From contig DIUH01000069.1 in the NCBI GenBank assembly GCA_002428205.1, positions 3,258 to 36,920 of the forward strand: 33,663 nucleotides of DNA, given 5' to 3'. The stretch comes from Planctomycetaceae bacterium UBA6163. Its GTDB lineage: Bacteria; Planctomycetota; Planctomycetia; Pirellulales; Pirellulaceae. A model generated the notes under the pieces. It worked only from the letters and a program-made list of their open reading frames with translations. It did no database searches and had not been told where the DNA came from. Both the position numbers and the translations under genes were made by a program. Below, in pieces: positions 25,960-33,663 of the stretch. Every line of letters begins with the position of its first letter. The stretch's first letter is position 1.

Positions 25960-26212
25960 GGTTTTTGAAACGCTCGTATGCAGCGATAAGTTCACCGGTT
26001 GTCTTCGGATAGTGCGGTTCGTCCATCAGAACGAAGGGATCATACCCAAGCTGAATCTCGAGCTCCGCAACGAGTATGGCAAAACCTAACGAATCAAGGC
26101 CGCACTCGGCAAGCACCAACTCGTCATCGAGAAGATTCCCATCAATTGTTTGCCCCTGTTGCTTCGCAATACTCTCGAGTGATTCCAAAACCGAGTTACG
26201 AATGTTCTTCAT
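25946..26212 (-). CDS. Acyl carrier protein
   Basis: 88 residues from the ATG at 26212, a typical ACP size. The phosphopantetheine attachment Ser41 lies in ECGLDSLGFAILVAELE, followed by helix III/IV-like LMDEPHYPKTTGELIAAYERF. The protein is acidic through the middle, as expected. An upstream in-frame GTG/ATG (26278 / 26275) would add 22 residues of non-ACP character. No strong ribosome-binding site is visible. It is the first gene of the tightly packed cassette ACP - ligase - SDR - acyltransferase. Being inside a polysaccharide locus, it is probably dedicated rather than the housekeeping fatty-acid ACP. Confidence 0.85.
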   Translation of the reverse strand: MKNIRNSVLESLESIAKQQGQTIDGNLLDDELVLAECGLDSLGFAILVAELEIQLGYDPFVLMDEPHYPKTTGELIAAYERFKNHARG

Positions 26213-26311
26213 CAAAGTTAATCTGAGCAAAAGATGAGCAGAGTTAGAAAAATGTTGAGTCACAACCGCTGGCATCACGGGGCCGCCGGAAGCTTAAACG
26301 CTGAGCAATAC

Positions 26312-27424
26312 TCACAGGCCTAGCTCTTTTAGGATAACCGCGTTCACTTTCTTGACATCAAACTTAGACATTGCGATCTCACGGCCACGAAGCCCCATCT
26401 CTGCAATGGTATGCGGATTGGTAATAAAGCGTTCCATGGCGTTTGCGAGAGAAATCGGGTCACGAACTGGAACGAGATACCCGTTCTGGCCGTCCACAAC
26501 CGTCTCTCGGCACCCGGGAACATCGGTTGTAATAACCGGGCGTCCCATCGACATCGCTTCAAGCACGGTTCGGGGAGTCCCCTCACGATACGACGGCAAT
26601 ACATAAACGCTAGCGCTAGCCATCACATCACGAACGTCGTCCAGGGGGCCGAGGTACTCGATACATTCGCTACGTTGCCAACTCTCAAGATCATGGCGCG
26701 AAATCCCGCCGTTACCCGACTCGAACGGCCCCACCAGAACAAAACGCACGCGATCTCCATACTTCTTCCTAAGTGTCATAGCCGCAGCAGCGAAGTCGAG
26801 AACTCCTTTATTAACTAGCAAACGCGCAATTAGTAAGAATGTGAGTGGTTTGGTTATAGCATCAGTAAGGCCGTAATGGCTGTTGTCGACACCGGATCCG
26901 GCGATCTGAACAACACGACTGTTGTGAATCAACCGATATCGGCGGAACAATGTCTCGTCGCTCTCGTTTTGAAAAAATATAACATCGACATGGCGAAGCG
27001 ATATTGAATACAACGCCCTTGCTATCCTGCCAACGATACCCTGTTTAATTGTACGTCCGGGTTGTGCCGCACCCGCGCCGGTTATCATCGCAGCAATTAG
27101 GGGGACCTTGCACCTCCAAGCCGCGATCGAACCATAAACGACCGGTTTCACGGTATAGCCGAGAACAACATCCGGCTTTACGTGTTCAATAACTCCTTTA
27201 AGACTTCTTAAGTACCGCACATCTCTGAAAACACTCGTTCCACGCCGCTCCAAGTCAACGGGATGGAACACGACGCCAATGCCTCTTAGTCGCTCGACAC
27301 ATTCTTCTTCAACTTCGCCTGAACAAGCGTAGACTTCATGTCCAGACGAAACCATCGACTCGAGCATTTGCCCGCGAAAGTTAATCAGCGACCGCGAAAT
27401 CCCGCCGATTACCAAGATACGCAC
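26312..27424 (-). CDS. GT4 glycosyltransferase, PglA-like
   Basis: 370 residues from the GTG at 27424. GT-B fold: the N-terminal domain begins VRILVIGGISRSLINFRGQ, closely following PglA-type openings; the C-terminal domain has LLIARLLVNKGVLDF and the EX7E motif in YREGTPRTVLEAMSMGRP, then ITTDVPGCRETVVDG. PglA adds GalNAc to undecaprenyl-diphosphate bacillosamine, so this is a natural second enzyme after the initiating transferase of the same locus; the sugar is not proven. GAGG 5 nt before the GTG decides the start. A longer GTG-initiated version from 27481 would add 19 residues. 99 nt separate it from the ACP start. Confidence 0.87.
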   Translation of the reverse strand: MRILVIGGISRSLINFRGQMLESMVSSGHEVYACSGEVEEECVERLRGIGVVFHPVDLERRGTSVFRDVRYLRSLKGVIEHVKPDVVLGYTVKPVVYGSIAAWRCKVPLIAAMITGAGAAQPGRTIKQGIVGRIARALYSISLRHVDVIFFQNESDETLFRRYRLIHNSRVVQIAGSGVDNSHYGLTDAITKPLTFLLIARLLVNKGVLDFAAAAMTLRKKYGDRVRFVLVGPFESGNGGISRHDLESWQRSECIEYLGPLDDVRDVMASASVYVLPSYREGTPRTVLEAMSMGRPVITTDVPGCRETVVDGQNGYLVPVRDPISLANAMERFITNPHTIAEMGLRGREIAMSKFDVKKVNAVILKELGL

Positions 27425-27429
27425 TCTTG

Positions 27430-27433
27430 CCTC
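27430..27433 (-). promoter_or_regulatory. Ribosome-binding site deciding the PglA-like start
   Basis: GAGG on the minus strand with 5 nt to the GTG at 27424. No comparable site precedes the alternative GTG at 27481. Confidence 0.45.
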
Positions 27434-27564
27434 TGAATTAATGTTGAAAGTCACTGAAGAGAGTGGGGAAAACGTAGTCACCGACTTAATCTAATCGGGT
27501 TTTCCGCAGTCCCGAAACTTACAGGCTAGTAAAACCTTAGTTCGATCAATTAAATCGACACGCT

Positions 27565-28740
27565 TTAGTACAACCCAGGAGCGACCGCGTGCGTTCTGCT
27601 GGCTAAGTGGCGATGGCTATTACGCGACTGAGTGTCTCGTCTTCCACCCCGAATTTTCAATCCGGGTCCGACGACAAGAAATAATCCCGCCAGCAGCCAA
27701 AAGTAGCTAAACCGCAGGCCGTGATGGGTCAATCCATAAACCATTACTGGCAAAAACACAACAATAAACCCAGACGGGTTTACGCGTAAACAGCCGATTA
27801 AGAAACGGCAAAAAAACAATGTACCTAAGATTCCATAGGAGAAAATCACAGTTCCGAAAGTTGAGTGGATCTCCCCCTGTGTCTTAAATCGGTGGAACCC
27901 GCCTTCACCGGCGCCAAAAACCAGATACTCAGGCCTCTCGATCAGTCGTCCATACCCACGCATAAGCAGCGTGTCATCCGCATCACGCCCAACCGAGCCA
28001 AGCCGAACAACCCCCTTCTTTACACTGTCGGTTTCGGCTAGTTGCCTACCTACGAACAAGCCTCCAACGAGAATCACCAGCGACGCGATCAGTATTTCAT
28101 GCATCGCGAACATCGTACCCCAGAAAAAAACGCACAGTGCAATCGATATCATTGCAGCTTTGGAGAGGGACACCAATGCTAGATACGAACACATTAGAAT
28201 CCCCGATGCGAAGAAAGCTTTTGTAAACCTTACTTTCGCAAACTGTGCTAACACACCCAACGTTGTGCTTGCAAGAAGTGCGAAGTAGCCTAGCTGATTA
28301 GGGTTATTGAAGAAGCTGGTCCGTCGATACTCGCTGCTGGATACGCCGGCCAATAGACCGCCAAAACTTATGCTGACGGCGGCGAATACTGCGAAAAACA
28401 ACGTGTTTACAGCTCTTACTCCTCCGATGTTCAAATAAAGAACAATCGAATAAAGGTATACTAGATTTAAGATCGCAAACGCCGCGAACAAAAGAACCCT
28501 TGCGTCGTTAAGAATTGCCGCGTATGCAATTTGAACCGCGACTATCACGACCACGAGGTAAAGAACGTTTTTTAAGACCGATCGTTTTCTGCGATCGAGC
28601 ATTCGATAAGATTTATAAAGTGTCCCAAGATTGAATACAATTGCCGCGGCGAGGACACCATGGCTGATTTGCAATCCGCCGCTTCCGAATATATAGATCG
28701 GAAATAACGCAATCACTAGAAAAAAAAACGCGTGTATCAT
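27565..28740 (-). CDS. Wzy / O-antigen-ligase-like polytopic membrane protein
   Basis: 391 residues with about ten hydrophobic segments. The motif FFNNPNQLGYFALLAS and, in the large loop, GAGEGGFHRF followed by EIHSTFGTVIFSYGILGTLFF are typical of O-antigen polymerases and ligases. Such proteins act on the outer face of the cytoplasmic membrane, joining undecaprenyl-linked repeat units (polymerase) or attaching glycan to an acceptor (ligase). Sequence alone does not separate the two. It lies among GT genes, as polymerase genes usually do. The last 35 residues are hydrophilic and basic. The ATG at 28740 has no visible ribosome-binding site. Confidence 0.85.
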   Translation of the reverse strand: MIHAFFFLVIALFPIYIFGSGGLQISHGVLAAAIVFNLGTLYKSYRMLDRRKRSVLKNVLYLVVVIVAVQIAYAAILNDARVLLFAAFAILNLVYLYSIVLYLNIGGVRAVNTLFFAVFAAVSISFGGLLAGVSSSEYRRTSFFNNPNQLGYFALLASTTLGVLAQFAKVRFTKAFFASGILMCSYLALVSLSKAAMISIALCVFFWGTMFAMHEILIASLVILVGGLFVGRQLAETDSVKKGVVRLGSVGRDADDTLLMRGYGRLIERPEYLVFGAGEGGFHRFKTQGEIHSTFGTVIFSYGILGTLFFCRFLIGCLRVNPSGFIVVFLPVMVYGLTHHGLRFSYFWLLAGLFLVVGPGLKIRGGRRDTQSRNSHRHLASRTHAVAPGLY

Positions 28741-28903
28741 AAAAGAACTAACTAGGCATGCAATCGTGCGATATCCTGCAAAATCGAAGTTTGTCCGTTC
28801 GGATTGTTGTCAGCTAGGCAAGGTGTCCAGAAGTGCCCTGTAGGTCGACGGCGAGACACTCTTACTGCGACACGACCGTTTCGCCTGCTGTATCTAGAAC
28901 TTA

Positions 28904-30118
28904 TCAAGCCATCGAGTCGTAAAGCGAAGAAACCGATTTAACGTACTGGTCGATCGAGAAGAGAGAGTTCACCCTATCAAAACCATTCTTGCCTAGGCGT
29001 AATCTGAGTTCGGGATTATCAACGAGTGCGTTGATGGCTTCTGCTAGTCCATTTGCATCACCAGGATCGACAAGCAGGCCGGTTTCTTGATCGATGATCT
29101 GTTCGGGTACACCGGCAATACCTGTTCCAATGATCGGCTTGGCTAATGCCATTGCTTCAAGATGAGTTGTGGGGAAGCCCTCGTTGCCACGAATGCGGTG
29201 ACTTACCCCATTGTATGTAACGGTGGCTTCAGTTAGTGATGGCAGGCAGGTGATGTCCATGAGTTCAAGGAAAGCAAACGGATCGTCATGCCATCCGGTG
29301 AAGATGAAATTGTCTATCCCATGATCCTGCATACGTTGAAACAACATGCTGTGGTACCATTCGTGGCCCTCAGGAAAATCACCGACGCCAATCACGATGA
29401 ACTTGTTCCTAGTCTTGCCCTTCAGTTGCCGAACGGCTTCCAGAAGGATGTGGTAACCCTTGAACGGAACTACCGAAGCAAAGCAACCGATAAATACAAA
29501 TCCATCCGCCTTTCGCCTCTCAATCCAAGTCGAGATACACCTAGGGGAACAAGCAATTGGTTTTTCGATACCAGTGTAAATCGTCTGTATCGATGGACAA
29601 TCGCTTTCACCGAATATCGACTGCCTAACAAATTCTGCGTTGCAAATCGACGCGTTCGGCAAAACCTTGCAAAGTCTCACGATGTAGTTCGTGGACGGGA
29701 CTGTGAACTCTCCCTGAAAGTGCGCGATCATTTTTCGTCCAGATAATCGAACGCCTGGACCGATCATTAGCGTTGCTCTTGCCTCTGCCGAGTGAACTAG
29801 ATCGATTGCTCGGTCCCGAATAAAGTTACGAATCTTGAAACTGTACGAAAGGTAGCTGCCGGCGCCACGGGCAAGATTGACGAGTTTTCCATTATTGAGC
29901 ACCTTTTTTCCATACGCGGCCATCAACCCTCGTGGCTCAATGATTTCTACAGGAATACCTCGGCTCTCAAGAAATGGTCCAACAATTCCTGGAAAAGGTA
30001 GTACGACAATCGGCTCGTATCGATTGCGGTCGAGATTGCAAAGCAGGGTTATAATCTGGCGCTGTGACCCAGCCAGTCGCTGCGGGTAGCTGATGTAAAA
30101 CATTATTCGAAGGGGCAT
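28904..30118 (-). CDS. GT4 family glycosyltransferase
   Basis: 404 residues, cytoplasmic or membrane-associated GT-B enzyme. The N-terminal domain opens with IMFYISYPQRLAGSQRQIITLL, an acceptor-side loop; the C-terminal domain has FIGCFASVVPFKGYHILLEAV, FTGWHDDPFAFLELMDI, and the EX7E motif in GNEGFPTTHLEAMALAKPII, then GIAGVPEQIIDQETGLLV. Donor and acceptor are not deducible. A second ATG at residue 6 is an alternative start. The gene is separated by 163 nt from the Wzy-like gene downstream and by several hundred nt from the next GT gene upstream. Confidence 0.88.
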   Translation of the reverse strand: MPLRIMFYISYPQRLAGSQRQIITLLCNLDRNRYEPIVVLPFPGIVGPFLESRGIPVEIIEPRGLMAAYGKKVLNNGKLVNLARGAGSYLSYSFKIRNFIRDRAIDLVHSAEARATLMIGPGVRLSGRKMIAHFQGEFTVPSTNYIVRLCKVLPNASICNAEFVRQSIFGESDCPSIQTIYTGIEKPIACSPRCISTWIERRKADGFVFIGCFASVVPFKGYHILLEAVRQLKGKTRNKFIVIGVGDFPEGHEWYHSMLFQRMQDHGIDNFIFTGWHDDPFAFLELMDITCLPSLTEATVTYNGVSHRIRGNEGFPTTHLEAMALAKPIIGTGIAGVPEQIIDQETGLLVDPGDANGLAEAINALVDNPELRLRLGKNGFDRVNSLFSIDQYVKSVSSLYDSMA

Positions 30119-30229
30119 ACAGTATCTTCACATTCGCGATTCACTATCCACAAAACTGCTGCCTGATTCATTCTCTTGCGACCATAATCGCGGGCAATCG
30201 ATTCGCGCTGAACAAGTCCGGTCATCTAA
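30119..30229. other. Remainder of the gap between two GT genes
   Basis: Together with the doubtful small frame at 30230-30508 this makes a 382-nt space between 30118 and 30501. No promoter, terminator hairpin or RNA gene could be recognised in it. Confidence 0.3.
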
Positions 30230-30508
30230 TCACAGTACCCGAAGTCGACGGATGCCAAGCCGACAACGTAAGAATGCTGCACAAGAATCCAAAGGGATCG
30301 ACAAGCCTATACCGCTATATCTCGCGATGGCTAGATAAGCCTTGCCATCGCATGCTATCAATCTTAATTTGAATGCCGACGCCTTGTGTGACCAACTGCC
30401 ACCCTGCCACCGCCTATCACGGAACGGATTAAGCTTTGAGACGGCGTGAACCATACGTTTGTTTAAACTATCCATAAAACTCTTCCGCTTCCATCGTCGG
30501 CTAAACAT
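30230..30508 (-). CDS. Possible small protein or gene remnant
   Basis: A 92-codon frame that starts inside the end of the upstream GT gene with an 8-nt overlap (ATGTTTAG), a pattern compatible with translational coupling. The product is basic (RRWKRKSF, then many Lys/Arg), with a weakly hydrophobic centre and no recognised domain. It occupies a 382-nt gap that is unusually long for this operon, so a decayed gene is also possible. Not recognised; existence uncertain. Confidence 0.25.
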   Translation of the reverse strand: MFSRRWKRKSFMDSLNKRMVHAVSKLNPFRDRRWQGGSWSHKASAFKLRLIACDGKAYLAIARYSGIGLSIPLDSCAAFLRCRLGIRRLRVL

Positions 30509-31811
30509 TTCCAGCGGCGGTATCCAGCAGTAGGCATTCCAGCTTTCTGCTCTGGTCTCTTCTCGTGAGGCCTTTTAACGCTTCGTCATTTAATCCAGCA
30601 ATGGCTCCGTCGCGAAGCTTAGTATTCAGAAGGGAAGTGAGGCCGTCTCGTAGCGTGACTGGATTTGAAGAAGCAAAACCAATCCCACGCTCTCGAACAA
30701 GCTCAACGGCAACATTTCCGTCCAAACCAACCGCGATAATCGGCCTCTTTGACGCAATGTACTCAAACAGTTTGCCGGTAAACACTCCCTGCTCGCTCTT
30801 ATCTAGCCATAATAAAAGCAACAAGACGTCTGCTTGGTGTTGACGGATCAGTGCCGTTCTGTAGTCAACCTTCCCATAGCAAGTTACGTTTGACTGGATT
30901 CCGAATTCGGTCGCCAGTTCGTCAATATAGAGCGGCGCATCCGAACCATAGAAATCGATGGTTACGCGGTCCCGCAGGACTGGATCCAACATGCTGACAG
31001 CCTGAAACAGAACCCTTGGGTCCCGTTTACCTTTGTACAAAGTTCCGGTGTACACAATTTTCAGCTTATCACTTGGCTGCGCAGGCTCGTGAACTAATTG
31101 ATCTAGCAAATCAGTGTCTGCTCCGTTAAGAATCACTTCGCACCGCTTCGTAGGAAACGCCGCTTTCAGATCTGAAGCGAGCGGATCTGAAACAGTCACC
31201 AGAGCAGATGAAGATGCAATTGCCCTTTTTTGGATGAAGCCGTCAAGCACCTTCCGCCAACGGGCGAACGAGTAGTAGTGGTTCGCGACCCACAAATCTC
31301 GAAACTCGCAAACCCAGGGAATATCAAACTTTTTCGAAAGTTTCTCAGCCACTATAGCCGCTGATGCGGGCAGGATGGACGCGTAGATGAGGTCCGGCTT
31401 GCGTCTTTCGATTTCTCGAGACGCTTGGTCGAATGCAGGTCCAATCCAACCACGAAACATATCTGGAATATTTGTCGCGTTACGGAAGAGCCTTGACGCG
31501 TGCCAAAGTAGTTTTTGCTTGGGCGTAAGGAATTTTTTGTCGGACTGTGTGATGGCAAGAGACCGGTCGCGTCCCCCGGCCAGCCGACGCGCTCTTTCAT
31601 TAACGTCCTTCCAATCAACCGACCATGATTCAATCTCGCGCAATGCGGGAATGCTTCGATCGCTTACGACATTGCTTGCGGATATTAATCTGACGTCATG
31701 CCCGAATTCCTGCAAATGCTCGCACGTCCTGCCGACTCGCAACGCTCCCGCAATGTTATAGGGCGGCGCGTAGCACGATAAAACAAGAATGTCAAGTTTT
31801 CTTTTATCCAA
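30501..31811 (-). CDS. GT4 family glycosyltransferase, WbuB-like
   Basis: 436 residues, GT-B fold. N-terminal LDILVLSCYAPPYNIAGALRVGRTCEHLQEFGHDV and DLIYASILPASAAIVAEKLS correspond to the WbuB-like GT4 group (quoted as short motifs SCYAPPYNIAG and RTCEHLQEFGHDV). The C-terminal domain carries IVYTGTLYKGKRD and GVFTGKLFEYIASKRPIIAVG. WbuB relatives transfer amino-deoxy sugars in O-antigens; the sugar here is unknown. The start is TTG at 31811, supported by GAGG 8 nt upstream, and overlaps the end of the amidotransferase gene by 8 nt. Confidence 0.85.
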   Translation of the reverse strand: MDKRKLDILVLSCYAPPYNIAGALRVGRTCEHLQEFGHDVRLISASNVVSDRSIPALREIESWSVDWKDVNERARRLAGGRDRSLAITQSDKKFLTPKQKLLWHASRLFRNATNIPDMFRGWIGPAFDQASREIERRKPDLIYASILPASAAIVAEKLSKKFDIPWVCEFRDLWVANHYYSFARWRKVLDGFIQKRAIASSSALVTVSDPLASDLKAAFPTKRCEVILNGADTDLLDQLVHEPAQPSDKLKIVYTGTLYKGKRDPRVLFQAVSMLDPVLRDRVTIDFYGSDAPLYIDELATEFGIQSNVTCYGKVDYRTALIRQHQADVLLLLLWLDKSEQGVFTGKLFEYIASKRPIIAVGLDGNVAVELVRERGIGFASSNPVTLRDGLTSLLNTKLRDGAIAGLNDEALKGLTRRDQSRKLECLLLDTAAGNV

Positions 31812-32949
31812 GATCCTGGCCTCGCAACCTTATCAGCCGAGATGCAGTCGCCTTCGACTTCAGGAGAAGATCCTTCATCCATATTCCATTCGGCAGGCGA
31901 TCATTGCCGACGATCGGTTCAACGATCAGACGTTCGAGTTCACGCCGATCAATTCGCAGCTTCTTTGCAATGTAATCCTTTTGCGAATCAATCTCCGCTT
32001 CATCAAACGGCGGCTTTTCAATTTCGGCCAGCGCTTGATCTCTGGTGATTTGACCCGAGAGAATCATGCTTGACAAATGTGCCTTGCGCTTATCAAAGCC
32101 AAATTTCGTCGGGAGGTAATAGCCCTGGAAAAACTTTGTGAAGATCGACTCGTGATGCTTGTCGCCATAGGGGCGCCACTGTGCCTTTTGTACGAGGTCG
32201 GAAATCGCAGACTCGCGAACATATGGCATGTAGTTCAAGGGCTTCAGGACCTTCATCCCTTTCAGCAATCGGTACGATACATTATAGCGGAAATAACCTA
32301 CAGATGGATAGCTAGCGAGCCTGACGGATCCATACTTTTTATGAACAGAGCGGATGTGGGTTGCGTCCATCGCGTCATGCCCTCGCCACGCGAGCGGAAG
32401 TATTGATTCCGACGCCAGATTACCGCCGCTGAGTGCCCACTTGATTCTCATGCTGACGGCCTTACGCCAGAGCATCGAGAAAAAGGCATGGTCTTGCGGC
32501 ACATCCTGGTTGACTAAGCCCGCCCGAAGATACGAAAGCTGAAGATCTCGCATTTCTTCCCAGTCGATAACGTGGGTAAAGAGATCCCAATTGTTGTGAT
32601 TACAGATCCGCTCGATATTCTGGACTGAGGTCTCAGAGTTCCAGCCACCGTCAACGTGTACCGCAAGTACCCTCAGTCCATAATCAGCCATCTTCAATGC
32701 TAGATAAGAACTGTCGAGCCCACCGCTCAAGCCGACGATACAATCAAACGGGCGATTGCGCCCATCTTGCTTGATTCGGTCCACGATGCGATCGAGTTTA
32801 TTTGCGCCGGTTTCATTGGGGTACCATGAACTTGCATGCAACCTGCGTACGTCCGCTACATACCCACATTCCCCTCGTTCATCAAAAACTATGTCGGGAT
32901 CTGTAGTGTCCATGACAGTAGTAATACAGCGTTGAAACGTCGATTCCAC
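31804..32949 (-). CDS. N-acetyl sugar amidotransferase (WbpG/PseA family)
   Basis: 381 residues. The ATP pyrophosphatase PP-loop is SGGLDSS at 75-81, followed by VLAVHVDGGWNSE and ALSGGNLASESIL, typical of the N-acetyl-sugar amidotransferase family. These enzymes turn an acetamido group into an acetamidino group, with ammonia from a HisH/HisF-like pair whose genes would lie outside the window. The N-terminus QRCITTVMDTTDPDIVFDERGECGYV aligns with the family's zinc-knuckle-like region, but each usual Cys pair keeps only one Cys (Cys8 and Cys28). The start is GTG at 32949; ATG at 32913 would remove the conserved leader. 3 nt separate it from the epimerase gene. Confidence 0.87.
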   Translation of the reverse strand: MESTFQRCITTVMDTTDPDIVFDERGECGYVADVRRLHASSWYPNETGANKLDRIVDRIKQDGRNRPFDCIVGLSGGLDSSYLALKMADYGLRVLAVHVDGGWNSETSVQNIERICNHNNWDLFTHVIDWEEMRDLQLSYLRAGLVNQDVPQDHAFFSMLWRKAVSMRIKWALSGGNLASESILPLAWRGHDAMDATHIRSVHKKYGSVRLASYPSVGYFRYNVSYRLLKGMKVLKPLNYMPYVRESAISDLVQKAQWRPYGDKHHESIFTKFFQGYYLPTKFGFDKRKAHLSSMILSGQITRDQALAEIEKPPFDEAEIDSQKDYIAKKLRIDRRELERLIVEPIVGNDRLPNGIWMKDLLLKSKATASRLIRLRGQDLG

Positions 32950-32952
32950 TTC

Positions 32953-33663
32953 CTAGGCTCCCAACAGGCTAGTCAGCCTTTTAGCAATTTTCTTTGATGC
33001 GTCGCCAGCCCCGTAAAGGTCCACTGACTCAGGAAAGGGGTGTTTCAGCATCGCCACCGTGTCATCGAAAATCCTTTCAGGATCGTCTGGTGGGCTCAAT
33101 CGATTTACCCCCAATGACAAAAGCTCAGTCCACTCTGTTGACGATCTAAGTGTTACACAGTTACGTTTTGCAAAAAAAGCCTCCTTCTGAATGCCTCCCG
33201 AATCGGTAACTATTACTTTGGCGTCTGCCTCAAGCTTTAGCATGGCCAAATAGCCTGCTGGACCAATCAGTTCGAACGACCGTTCCCATGTCTCAAGTAA
33301 CTTGAAGTCGACCAATCGCTGTCGTGTTCTAGGGTGCAATGGAATCACAACGGAGATTATGGCTGAGATTCGCTGAAGGGCCTCTGTAATGACCAACAAC
33401 TTTCCGCGATTGTCCGTGTTCTCGGCGCGATGAATCGTACAAAGCACGTACTCTTGGGGTGTGCAGTTTTCAATGCCACCGGCAACTGGAAGAAAATGGC
33501 GGAACGCATCAAGCATGACGTCACCCACCAATTCAACGCTACTGCCACCGATTCCCTCGGCCAAAAGGTTTTCTACGGCCTGCTGTGTCGGCGCAAATAG
33601 GATTGACGACACATGATCGGTCATGCGCCTGTTCACTTCCTCGGGCATATTTCTGTCATAGGA
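32953..33663 (-). CDS. UDP-N-acetylglucosamine 2-epimerase, WbpI/WecB-like (5' end outside window)
   Basis: The frame is open through the window end, so the N-terminal part is missing; 236 codons are visible. The visible sequence starts SYDRNMPEEVNRRMTDHVSS and continues LFAPTQQAVENLLAEGI, VELVGDVMLDAF, VLCTIHRAENTDN, VIPLHPRTRQRL, and VTDSGGIQKEAFF, all signatures of the non-hydrolysing UDP-HexNAc 2-epimerases. WecB makes UDP-ManNAc; WbpI acts on UDP-2,3-diacetamido-glucuronate. Its place directly before a WbpG-type amidotransferase favours the WbpI role, as in the Pseudomonas B-band O-antigen pathway. This remains inference. Confidence 0.9.
   Translation of the reverse strand, partial: SYDRNMPEEVNRRMTDHVSSILFAPTQQAVENLLAEGIGGSSVELVGDVMLDAFRHFLPVAGGIENCTPQEYVLCTIHRAENTDNRGKLLVITEALQRISAIISVVIPLHPRTRQRLVDFKLLETWERSFELIGPAGYLAMLKLEADAKVIVTDSGGIQKEAFFAKRNCVTLRSSTEWTELLSLGVNRLSPPDDPERIFDDTVAMLKHPFPESVDLYGAGDASKKIAKRLTSLLGA

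Noticed and set aside
25960..25995. GTG-initiated extension of the ANL ligase
   Set aside because: It would overlap the ACP gene by 50 nt with no better ribosome-binding site than the ATG at 25959.
1..33663. tRNA, rRNA, CRISPR arrays, complete insertion sequences or integrases
   Set aside because: None of the intergenic stretches shows a cloverleaf-like sequence, regularly spaced direct repeats or a transposase frame; the only repeats are the inverted repeats listed.

Overview
The window looks like chromosomal DNA of a planctomycete, most probably a Pirellulaceae / Rhodopirellula-like bacterium. The strongest markers are the operon at 5003-11080 (PQQ-type beta-propeller, planctomycete-cytochrome / DUF1549 / DUF1553 protein, Tat-exported DUF1501 protein), a planctomycete-style exosortase with a fused EpsI-like tail, and weak or absent Shine-Dalgarno sites before many genes. 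Placement to genus is inference.

Left part (1-17.1 kb), mostly housekeeping and planctomycete-typical genes: a secreted DUF4142 protein cut by the window edge, a PmtA-like methyltransferase, a TIM-barrel sugar-phosphate isomerase/epimerase, aroB (minus strand), a single-pass membrane protein of unknown function, the propeller/PSCyt1/DUF1501 operon, a small helical protein (minus strand), a 926-residue exported protein of unknown function, and uvrB. A roughly 100-nt inverted-repeat element (11080-11178) follows the DUF1501 gene. A bidirectional hairpin (17075-17127) separates uvrB from the convergent exosortase gene.

Right part (17.1 kb to the end), entirely on the minus strand: a surface-glycan locus. 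In transcription order it encodes a WbpI/WecB-like UDP-GlcNAc 2-epimerase (5' end outside the window), a WbpG/PseA-type N-acetyl-sugar amidotransferase, two GT4 glycosyltransferases, a Wzy/O-antigen-ligase-like membrane protein, a PglA-like GT4, an acyl carrier protein, an acyl/aryl adenylate-forming ligase, an SDR reductase, a hexapeptide acyltransferase, a LegC-type aminotransferase, a NeuD/PglD-type acyltransferase, a FlaA1/PglF-type 4,6-dehydratase and an initiating sugar-1-phosphate transferase. After a gap of about 300 nt with a candidate promoter comes the exosortase gene. From the ACP to the initiating transferase the genes overlap or nearly abut, so they probably form one operon.

How they may work together: dehydratase, aminotransferase, NeuD/PglD acyltransferase, initiating transferase and PglA-like transferase are the steps of a bacillosamine-type, undecaprenyl-diphosphate-linked glycan. 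The epimerase and amidotransferase point to a second, acetamidino-modified sugar. The ACP + ligase + SDR + second acyltransferase cassette inside the same operon suggests that an unusual acyl group is built on the ACP and placed on an amino sugar; this is the most interesting hypothesis here. The neighbouring exosortase suggests that the glycan and sorted surface proteins belong to the same cell-surface or matrix programme. No exosortase substrate with a PEP-CTERM-like tail was seen in the window.
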